A DNA stretch of 36,778 bases from NCBI GenBank assembly GCA_003210775.1, contig QCUI01000015.1, positions 1 to 36,778 on the forward strand, read 5' to 3'. The stretch comes from Synechococcus sp. AG-679-A04 (GTDB lineage: Bacteria > Cyanobacteriota > Cyanobacteriia > PCC-6307 > Cyanobiaceae). The notes below the pieces were generated by a model. It did no database searches, was not told the DNA's origin, and worked only from the letters and a program-made list of their open reading frames with translations. Below are positions 1-6,700 of this stretch, piece by piece (within the stretch, counting starts at the first letter, position 1; every line of letters begins with the position of its first letter). A program made the translations under genes and the position numbers.

Positions 1-27
1 TCACCAGATCAGCGTTGACCCAGCAGA
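1..27 (-). pseudogene. 3' fragment of a second DUF3104 gene, cut by the window edge
   Basis: Read on the minus strand, these bases encode ICWVNADLV. This matches IRWVNADLV near the C-terminus of the intact DUF3104 protein at 697-969. The match stops abruptly at base 28, where the structured repeat begins, so the upstream part of this gene copy is missing and has been replaced by the repeat. The remaining C-terminus lies outside the window. The reading frame of the match is not the longest open frame on this strand here. It is either a decayed paralogue or the edge of a recombination junction. Confidence 0.5.
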
Positions 28-159
28 TCCCATTAAGAAGGGGCCCCCCTTGGGCCCCTCCAGGCCGTAGAGACCACTCCCGGTGGGCCTCTGACCTTGT
101 ATCTGTTCTACCTGCTGTGTATCCCATGGAACATACGTGGATCTACCTGTCTTCAGCAG
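28..159. repeat. Structured ~130-bp repeat, copy A
   Basis: This segment aligns end to end with 574-703 at roughly 80% identity by eye, with only 1-base gaps. Both copies keep three potential stems: an 8-bp GC-rich hairpin (here 39-46 with 52-59, loop length differing by one base between copies), a middle hairpin around a conserved CTCCCGGT loop, and a CTGCTG/CAGCAG pair (112-117 with 154-159) enclosing the last third. Substitutions in the middle stem partly preserve pairing, which suggests selection on RNA structure. On the plus strand the copy runs straight into an intrinsic terminator at 158-182. Confidence 0.75.
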
Positions 160-182
160 CCCTGCCGAGCGCAGGGCTTTTT
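158..182 (+). terminator. Intrinsic terminator after repeat copy A
   Basis: A 7-bp perfect stem AGCCCTG/CAGGGCT with a 7-base loop is followed by TTTTT. The T-run is on the plus strand only, so it ends a transcript coming from the left, possibly one containing repeat copy A itself. Confidence 0.75.
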
Positions 183-308
183 CATTGCCCTGGAGCCTCG
201 GCGTCACCAGCTTCCGCGTGGATTGAATTTCTATCGGGAGTTGTGTCATTCGGTTTCCCTGTCGTGTGCCAATCCCCTATCCGTCCTTAGCTAGGTCTGA
301 AGGGACCC

Positions 309-313
309 GGAGG
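309..313 (+). promoter_or_regulatory. Ribosome binding site of the 31-codon gene
   Basis: GGAGG lies 7 bases before the ATG at 321. This is one of the strongest Shine-Dalgarno matches seen in the window, where most genes have weak ones, and it is the main evidence that the short reading frame behind it is translated. Confidence 0.7.
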
Positions 314-320
314 TAGGCGG

Positions 321-416
321 ATGGTCGATGTTGATTGGGCTGGTGTATTTGCACTTCTCTCGATAATCACCTTGATAACAGTGATCGGATATCGAGAAGG
401 ACACTCAACTCTTTAG
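321..416 (+). CDS. 31-residue single-span membrane microprotein
   Basis: A short frame of 31 codons starts at ATG 321, seven bases after a perfect GGAGG, and ends with TAG nine bases before a strong intrinsic terminator at 425-446. The product has an acidic N-terminus (MVDVD), a hydrophobic segment from Trp6 to about Tyr24 (AGVFALLSIITLITVIG) and a short polar tail with R25 and E26. That layout suits a small bitopic membrane protein, with the positive tail likely on the cytoplasmic or stromal side. Size and shape resemble the small subunits of photosystems, cytochrome b6f and NDH-1, but I do not recognise it as a named subunit (it does not look like PetN, PetM, PsbN or PsaM). It is flanked by terminators on both sides, so it appears to be a stand-alone gene. 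Function unknown. Confidence 0.7.
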   Translation: MVDVDWAGVFALLSIITLITVIGYREGHSTL

Positions 417-424
417 TCCTTTAC

Positions 425-446
425 CCCCGCCAAGCGCGGGGTTTTT
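425..446 (+). terminator. Intrinsic terminator of the 31-codon gene
   Basis: CCCCGC (425-430) pairs with GCGGGG (436-441) across a 5-base loop and is followed by TTTTT (442-446). It starts nine bases after the stop codon of the microprotein gene. Confidence 0.8.
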
Positions 447-573
447 ACTGTCTGGCCACTCGGACTGAATCACCACCTAGGCGGGCAACGCTTCCACCCG
501 CCAACTGCAGGTAAACAAAAGCCCCACTCGTGCACTAAGCGGACCTACCAAGCGGCAATGCTTTCCGCATAGC

Positions 574-703
574 TCCCATTAAGAAGGGGCCCCCCTGGGC
601 CCCTGAAGGTCGTTGAGGTGACTCCCGGTGACCTCTGACCTTGAACTATTTCTACCTGCTGTGTATCTCAGGGAACATCGGTGGAACTACCTGTTTTCAG
701 CAG
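574..703. repeat. Structured ~130-bp repeat, copy B (3' flank of the DUF3104 gene)
   Basis: Second copy of the element at 28-159. Conserved stems here are 585-592 with 597-604 (AGGGGCCC/GGGCCCCT), AAGGTC 606-611 with GACCTT 637-642 enclosing a GAGGT/ACCTC pair, and CTGCTG 656-661 with CAGCAG 698-703. Its right end overlaps the last codons of the minus-strand DUF3104 gene, so in that orientation the element is the 3' untranslated region of the gene. It ends in the GC-rich hairpin followed by TTCTTAATG. Confidence 0.75.
581..604 (-). terminator. GC-rich hairpin, possible terminator of the DUF3104 gene
   Basis: On the minus strand an 8-bp perfect stem of A/T-capped G and C runs with a 4-base loop is followed by TTCTTAATG. 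The U-tract is imperfect, so termination is plausible but weaker than at the other hairpins in this region. The same hairpin is kept in repeat copy A (39-59). Confidence 0.45.
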
Positions 704-969
704 TCAGGAATCACATGGGTGACCAGGTCAGCGTTGACCCATCGGATCACACCTGAATCCACATCGGCGATCTGAAAGAGGTTGTGAATGCTCGGATCAC
801 GGGCACCACCGCCGCAGTGGATCACCTGGCCCATCCACCAATCCTTATCTGCCTTCTCTCCGGTCAGATAGTCGTGGCGAACGATCACCGTCATGCCTGG
901 AACCACACTCAGGAAGATCGGCTGTTCTGAGGGGTCCTGTTGGTTGTAGATCCCGTGGTCGACTGACAC
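697..969 (-). CDS. DUF3104 family protein
   Basis: A 90-residue protein that I recognise as DUF3104, a small family found mainly in marine Synechococcus and relatives. The family core runs from about residue 25 (GMTVIVRHDYLTG) through WWMGQVIHCGGGARD to the end (VIRWVNADLVT). It has no signal peptide or membrane segment and is probably a small cytoplasmic beta-rich fold. No activity is established for the family. The start is a GTG at 969 with no clear ribosome binding site. No ATG lies before the conserved core, so the exact start is uncertain. Its last codons overlap structured repeat copy B, and a second, broken DUF3104 copy abuts copy A at the window edge, so gene and repeat appear to have been duplicated or shuffled together. 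Confidence 0.8.
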   Translation of the reverse strand: MSVDHGIYNQQDPSEQPIFLSVVPGMTVIVRHDYLTGEKADKDWWMGQVIHCGGGARDPSIHNLFQIADVDSGVIRWVNADLVTHVIPDC

Positions 970-1076
970 GCTCTTGAAGCTAGGACACCAGTACTAGCCA
1001 CGAACGAAAAAGACTGCTGCCGCAACGGGCGCAACCAAGCAAAGCTCGGCATCATGCGCGGACTGACGCCTGCCCA

Positions 1077-2063
1077 ATGCTTCGCCGCCTCTCCATTGGA
1101 CTTCTGGCTTCTGCTGTTGCCATCGCCCCACTGCCGTTGAAGGCACAGGACGGCAGTGCAGAGGATCTGGGCGATGTGATGAGCATCAGCCTGAAGGATG
1201 TGGTCAAGCCCACCTTTGGCTTTCAAGGCGCACTGCAGGGTGCTGGCACACCGAACCAAGCAGGCATTGGTGGGTTCCTGCCACTGTCTGTTGGAGACAA
1301 CAGCGTTTGGTTCGTTGATGCCCTGATCAACGCCAACTTCGCTGATCGAGCTGGCGACAGCAGCATCATCAACACTGATGTTGCTGGCACCACCATCAGC
1401 ACTTCAACCCGCCTGGGCTACCGCTGGCTGAATGGTGACCGCACTTGGATGTATGGGCTGAATGCTGGTTATGACAGCCGCCCGATGAATACAGGAGGAA
1501 CCGATACAGGGATCAATGTGAGCGGCACAGAGGAGAGTGCGTTCTTCCAGCAGGTGGCAGTCAATGCAGAGGCTGTATCTAACCGTTGGCGTTTGAGCGC
1601 CTATGGATTGATTCCCGTTGGAGAAGAAGACCATCAATTGAATTGGTATTACAAAGGAGGAGCAATACAAACTTATGGGCTCGACGCTGGTTACAACATC
1701 ACACCATCTTTGCTTGCGTCTATCGGGGGTTACTACCAGAACGGTGACGTTGATGATGACGGCAATCCTGAGGTTGACGATATTGGTTTTCAGGGACGTC
1801 TTGCCTATGAGATCAGCAGCGGATTAACGGCTGGAGTAAGCATCTCCTACGACAAGGCATTCGATACCAGAGTTTCAGCTGATCTTAAAGTGCGCTTTGG
1901 TGGTGCACCTACAACAAAGCAACGCAAAGAAGTTAAACAACTACCTGCAATCAATGCATTAACATCAACACCAAGTAACAGGCATGTTAGGGTTCACGAT
2001 AGGTGGTGTAACGCCAATTTAGGAATGTGGGGGTCGATCAAGATTTTTTGTCCCAAGTTGTAA
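1077..2063 (+). CDS. Outer-membrane beta-barrel protein, inverse-autotransporter (intimin/invasin barrel) type
   Basis: 328 residues. Residues 1-23 form a signal peptide (basic MLRR, hydrophobic core, likely cleavage after LKA). Residues about 40-275 show the alternating pattern of a barrel, with strand-like stretches such as RLGYRWLNGDRTWMYGLNAG and LNWYYKGGAIQTYGLDAGYN and a late one ending VSADLKVRFGG. This pattern, and the GYDSRP hairpin after a LGYRW strand, resemble the inverse autotransporter beta domain. The roughly 50 residues after the last strand are polar (NALTSTPSNRHVRVHD) and then become cysteine- and tryptophan-containing. There is no large immunoglobulin-like passenger as in invasins, so this is either a barrel with a minimal tail or a truncated adhesin. 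Predicted location is the outer membrane. It lies inside the accessory segment next to the integrase and ends 38 bp before a terminator. No clear ribosome binding site is visible. Confidence 0.7.
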   Translation: MLRRLSIGLLASAVAIAPLPLKAQDGSAEDLGDVMSISLKDVVKPTFGFQGALQGAGTPNQAGIGGFLPLSVGDNSVWFVDALINANFADRAGDSSIINTDVAGTTISTSTRLGYRWLNGDRTWMYGLNAGYDSRPMNTGGTDTGINVSGTEESAFFQQVAVNAEAVSNRWRLSAYGLIPVGEEDHQLNWYYKGGAIQTYGLDAGYNITPSLLASIGGYYQNGDVDDDGNPEVDDIGFQGRLAYEISSGLTAGVSISYDKAFDTRVSADLKVRFGGAPTTKQRKEVKQLPAINALTSTPSNRHVRVHDRWCNANLGMWGSIKIFCPKL

Positions 2064-2100
2064 GTCGCCCCTCCTGATGTTAAGGCCCTAACTCCCAAAA

Positions 2101-2124
2101 CCCTTGCAATTGCGGGGGGCTTTT
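2101..2124 (+). terminator. Probable intrinsic terminator of the barrel gene
   Basis: CCCTTGC (2101-2107) can pair, with two G-T wobbles, with GCGGGGG (2112-2118) around an AATT loop. It is followed by GCTTTTG, and lies 38 bases after the barrel gene's stop. Confidence 0.5.
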
Positions 2125-2293
2125 GTTTCTTCAATCACTCCAAAAAGACCAACAATCAGCCTTCAATACCTGGCACGATTGAGCGCAGTTGAGCAGAGAC
2201 AGTCAGGGCTTAATTAGTAATCAAGACTGCAATCAACTAGCAACTCCGGCCAATACTCGTTCAGCGGCAGCAATCAACTCCGACTCTCTGGCG

Positions 2294-3433
2294 TCAACCA
2301 GCCAGGGCTGCAGCGACGGCGGCAATGTCGGCCTGATCCAACCAACGGTGATAGGTGTTGTGATGCACCGAGACGGTGTGGCCCATGCACTTTGCTGCCA
2401 ATGAAGTGGACGGCACTTTGGTGATGGAGCGGACCGCCCAGGCATGGCGAATGTCGTAAAGGCTCAGTGTTGGGTGCTGCCTTCTGAGCCATTTCTGCCA
2501 CGCATCACAGTGCTGCTTTGCCCGGATTGAGTCATATCCCGCAGGGCTTGTGACATCCCAGGGAACAGTCCGTGCCCCTGGCATGTCGTAGGGGATTGAC
2601 GATTCGCCGCGCATGTCATCAACCAACTCTTCTTTTGTGATTGAGACCGGCAGGGCTAGAGCGGTTCGCCATTCAGGCAGTTTTGTTTTGCGCTTCACGC
2701 TGAGCACTCGTGCTGTTCCATCACCATTCGGTCTGAGGCTGAATGTCTCTGCTGGCCTGCATCCATAGGTGATCAGCGCCCAGGTGGGCCACCACCATTT
2801 ATCGCCTGGAACGATTCCGCTTAGTAGATGGGCCAATGCCTCCCCGTCTGGAATTTCTCGCACCCCTGGCTCATAAGAAGTCCTGAGGGCATCGAGCCGG
2901 TCAGTCCCTTCGATCTCGACAAGCTTGGCCAGTCGTTTCAGCACCTTGCAACTTTCCTGTCTGCTGCGACTGCCTGGTTCGGTGGCATCAACAGTGGCCA
3001 CCATCAGATCCATGGTGAGCGTTGCTGCCTCTGGCATCCGATTGGTTTCAGCCACCAACCGATCCCAAGTGCGTTTTGCAGCACTTGTGCGGATCTTGCC
3101 CTGCCAGAAATCTTCCTCAAGCCGAGCCACTGCTTCGGCCACTGTGAAGCTGTCGGCTTTCTCGACAACCTCAACGACGGGTGCATCCCAGGGCAGCAGG
3201 GCTGGAACCATGCCCGTGTCGTTGATGATCTCGGCCAGCTGCAACACCCGGTTTTCTGCTGTCAGCAGTTGGCCTTGGTGCGCGGGCAGATCCAGGCAGA
3301 TTTTTCGATCTTTCCTCGTTCCATCAGCAGCGGTGAATGTCCCCCGCAGGAACAGCGAATCCCGAACCACGATGATCCGACCCTTCACGCCACGGGCTTT
3401 AAGTGCTGCGTTCGTGGCCTGAAGCTGTTCCAT
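2294..3433 (-). CDS. Tyrosine recombinase / site-specific integrase
   Basis: 379 residues. The C-terminal catalytic domain (about 195-379) has the family residues: Arg226 in GCRPAE, a lysine in the beta-hairpin (K249 or K251 in KRKTKLPEW), Arg329 in YDIRHAWA (Tyr326 takes the place of the usual box II His, with His330 following), His352 in MGHTV, and the nucleophile Tyr361 in HNTYHRW. Residues about 95-185 look like a helical SAM-like core-binding domain, and residues 15-60 (KGRIIVVRDSLFLRGTFT) like a small beta-rich arm-binding region. Length suits a phage or genomic-island integrase. It sits on the same strand as tRNA-Ser(TGA), 139 bp beyond the tRNA 3' end. That is the usual position of an integrase that inserts an element into a tRNA gene. 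All catalytic residues are kept, so it may be active. No second tRNA-like attachment site was found by eye. Confidence 0.9.
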   Translation of the reverse strand: MEQLQATNAALKARGVKGRIIVVRDSLFLRGTFTAADGTRKDRKICLDLPAHQGQLLTAENRVLQLAEIINDTGMVPALLPWDAPVVEVVEKADSFTVAEAVARLEEDFWQGKIRTSAAKRTWDRLVAETNRMPEAATLTMDLMVATVDATEPGSRSRQESCKVLKRLAKLVEIEGTDRLDALRTSYEPGVREIPDGEALAHLLSGIVPGDKWWWPTWALITYGCRPAETFSLRPNGDGTARVLSVKRKTKLPEWRTALALPVSITKEELVDDMRGESSIPYDMPGARTVPWDVTSPAGYDSIRAKQHCDAWQKWLRRQHPTLSLYDIRHAWAVRSITKVPSTSLAAKCMGHTVSVHHNTYHRWLDQADIAAVAAALAG

Positions 3434-3540
3434 GCGTTCCGATTCCGTTCCGAATTTGTTGCCGGAATGGTGGCGAAACTACGCGAAAAGGCAATAGGGC
3501 GACAAGCGCCCCGGGCCTACTCAAAGCCCAGCCAGACACT

Positions 3541-3563
3541 AAAAACCCCAGTCAGTGACTGGG
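3541..3563 (-). terminator. Intrinsic terminator of tRNA-Ser
   Basis: On the minus strand CCCAGTC/GACTGGG forms a 7-bp perfect stem with a 3-base loop, followed by GTTTTTA. It begins ten bases after the tRNA 3' end, so the tRNA keeps a normal terminator between itself and the integrase gene. Confidence 0.85.
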
Positions 3564-3572
3564 CTTCTGGAA

Positions 3573-3659
3573 CGGAGAGGGTCGGATTCGAACCGACGGT
3601 GCCATTGCTGACACGCTGGTTTTCAAGACCAGAGCCATAAACCACTCGACCACCTCTCC
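3573..3659 (-). tRNA. tRNA-Ser (anticodon TGA)
   Basis: 87 bases on the minus strand. The acceptor stem GGAGAGG pairs with CCTCTCC. The anticodon arm CTGGTCTTGAAAACCAG carries TGA, and the T arm is GTCGG-TTCGAAT-CCGAC. The long variable arm between the anticodon and T arms is typical of class II tRNAs (Ser). CCA is not encoded. The tRNA neighbours an integrase at its 3' side and an atypical giant gene at its 5' side. Confidence 0.95.
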
Positions 3660-3763
3660 AACCGCTGATTGTCTTATGACGTCAACTCTGAGATTTTAAA
3701 CCATGGCGCTGAATACTGACTGACCTGGATACCGATGCATTACGAGGTCGAATCCATTCTTTC

Positions 3764-6700
3764 TCAAAGAAACACTGATTCACTCGCCATACTCAATAGT
3801 TCATCAAGGTATTTTTCATAATTACTTGCAATTAAATCTCTTGGATCTTGATAAAGAAGGAATGCCTGAAATAAATCAATCCCTTCAAATTGAGTTTTAA
3901 ATATGTCGTCGATTAATGAAAGTTTTGAGTCTTCCCACCAATCATTTCTATCTATCAATGTTAGCACTTCCGGTTGGTTTTGGTCATTCATTTCAAAATC
4001 TATCCCTGTGATTGCATCGAAAATTTCCTGCCCCCAATTGTTTTGAAGTTGATTGCTTGCAAAAGGCTTGATTAACTCTTTTTCGAACACTTTGATAGAA
4101 GTTTCGCCGATTGCATAGTTTATTGCAATTTGAGTTATCAGCTTGATCGCATCTCCACCAATATCAATTCCGATCACATCGCTAATATCGCTATCAAGTA
4201 TTTGCCTGAGAGATACTTTTTCCTTGTTCTTCGGAGCAATTTCAATGCCTCCTGTAATCGGAATGTTAATCATTGCACCTATCGCGTGTCCTTTGTCCCA
4301 ACCCGCCCAACCAGAAATTGGTTCAATTCCGTCCCGAAATGATTCCACATATTTTTTACTAAGTAGTTCAAATCCTGCATTTAGTTCAACTGATGGTTCA
4401 AATTTTGCTGATGTATTTCCCAAATCCCAATAAGAGTAATCAGCTATTATTCTTTCTAGTGAATCTATAGGGTTTTCTCGAAATATTTCCAGCAGTTGAT
4501 TTCCACTCATCTCAATCCCTGCAGTTGTCTTTATATTCATGCCCATACCGGTTTTTGTCGTCATCTTAAATCCAGGGAATGGGCTTTCAAAACTCACTGG
4601 CTTACCATCAACTTTTTTAGCAAAATTGATTTCCATCAAATCAATACTACCTGCTTTATCTGGAGTCAAAAAGATGTTTTTAAGTAATCCGCTAATTCCT
4701 CCGATCGAACCAATTGCTGGGAAGCTGATTTTGTTTGATTTTTCAGATTGATCAGATTGATCAGATTGATCAGATTGACTAGTGAAACTCGGAATATCCG
4801 GATTCCAGCCAAACCCAGGCATTGATGGTGACGGAAGCTGAGTCTTGTCTGTAAATACTCCCGGTGTCTTTGGATTGAATTCAAATGATAACAATGGGTT
4901 TTCGAATTTCGGGAAATTCTTTCCCGTGGCATCTGTATCATCATCCTTCTTGTCGAAACTTTTGCCTTCTTTTTTGCTAATCATAGATATTGTTTGGATG
5001 AAATTCTGAGTATCTTGTAATTTACTGGCTAAATTTATTGGTTTTATGTTGCTTCCAGGCATTATACTCCTTATGAGATATATATTGTCAACTACTGATG
5101 CTATGTTATTTCCAATTTTCCTTCCCAAATCTGTTCCTACAGTTACCGGCCTAGGATCCCAGCTGTCAGGAACAAGGCCCCATATAACAGAAGGAATTTC
5201 GTTAAAAACGCCGTTAATTGCATTATCAACTTCTTTGTAAACATTGCCTAAGTGAGGATATAATAGTTGATCAACTGGTAGTTTAAGAGGGTCAGTAAAT
5301 ATTTCTAATTTTTCAGCAAAACTTGGGAGTAAGTTTTTGAATAGATTGATTTTCGGTGTGATGTCTTTGACATCGACGGATACTATGCTGTCTTGTGGTT
5401 TTTCGACAGTCCGGTTAACCCCACTATATTTAAATAGGCCGAACGGGTTTGTCTTGTCGCCTATATTGATGCCACTGGAGACACTAAGATCTTTAATCTC
5501 GACAATTCCAAGGTCTAGCGTTGTAGACTTACTTTCTCCATCTCCGAATGCGGCGCTACCTTTGATGTTTCCTATATTCCATTGAGCATCTGAAACATTG
5601 CTTTTTTGCAGGTTTGTGAAGCCATCATTTTCATAAAAACTCTCCATTGCTTCTTGCATTGTTGAGAGATCTCCAGCTTGTAGGTTAACCTCAAGGCCTG
5701 GAATTAGGTTGAAATCAACTCCACCATTGACGGCATAGATTGTTTCATAATTAATATTATTTCCAGTTTGAACTGGATTTTGTGCAAAGCCAAATTCAAT
5801 TCCTGTATTTGGAATTTTGAATTTCAATTCTCCCACATCAATGCTGGTGTCCCCAATTGCACCAGTCAGATATTTGAAATAAGCTTGTCCTGCTCCATTG
5901 TCGATGCGCGCAAATCCAATATTAGCCTCAGAATTAAACTGAGGTGATTCAATCTTTAAACCTGATTCTTTTTGGTCTTGCCTAAAAATTGTTTGTTTGG
6001 TTGATGAATCATGTTGATAGTCAAGTGTCGTACGACCTGAAACGGTCAGTTTTTTGTCTTCGCCAATGGGAGTTTCTATGTTCACATCCCCTGTGAACTT
6101 ACCCGTTTCAACATCCCATTCATTGTTGGCTTTTGTTAGCTTTACATCTTCAGCTGTAACATTACCCTCAAAAATACCACCCGCTTTGACAGCTAAGTCA
6201 CCACCCAATAGGTATTGACCTTTGTCGCCCTCTTCCTCCCCTTTTTTGTAGCTTATTTTGACTGTCGCATCTGAGTTAAGATCTAAGCCATCAATCTCAA
6301 AACCAAGTTTGCCTTCGGCGTTCCATGATTGAATTTCCCAGTTTGTGCCGTCTTTGACTATCTTCATGTCCGAAATATTCGCCTCTCCTTTAAACAAATT
6401 ATTCGTTGTTGATAGTGTCCCATCAACCGTATAGATTCCTTGCTCGTATGAAACATCAATATTGGCATTGGCAAGGTTAAAGTCGTCACTACCAATATTC
6501 AAGGCTCCTGTTCCGTTCCAATTTTCGATTATCCATTTTGATGCATCGCTATCTTTGGCGTTTGGATTTTCAGTAATGATCATTTCATTTAAAGTTGCTC
6601 CTACTGCAAATATCGATTCGGCATCAACAGCAAGTGTTGCATTCTTCACTGTGTATTGTTCACCGTTTGATGAATCAAAGGACACTTCCGCTTGACCATC

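Noticed and set aside
1-290. Long overlapping frames on both strands at the window start
   Set aside because: They run through repeat copy A and its terminator, have no ribosome binding site, and their composition is unlike a protein. The only real coding match there is the DUF3104 fragment in another frame.
909-1259. 116-codon minus-strand frame overlapping the DUF3104 and barrel genes
   Set aside because: It overlaps the DUF3104 start region and the signal peptide of the barrel protein. It is Ser/Arg/Gln-rich with no domain, as expected for the reverse of a coding strand.
1-3572. A second attachment site (copy of the tRNA-Ser 3' end)
   Set aside because: No stretch matching the T-arm and acceptor end of the tRNA was found by eye left of the integrase. 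It may lie outside the window.
2828-3640. 270-codon plus-strand frame opposite the integrase and through tRNA-Ser
   Set aside because: It is antisense to a gene with intact catalytic residues and runs through the tRNA. It has a Cys/His-rich, domain-free composition.
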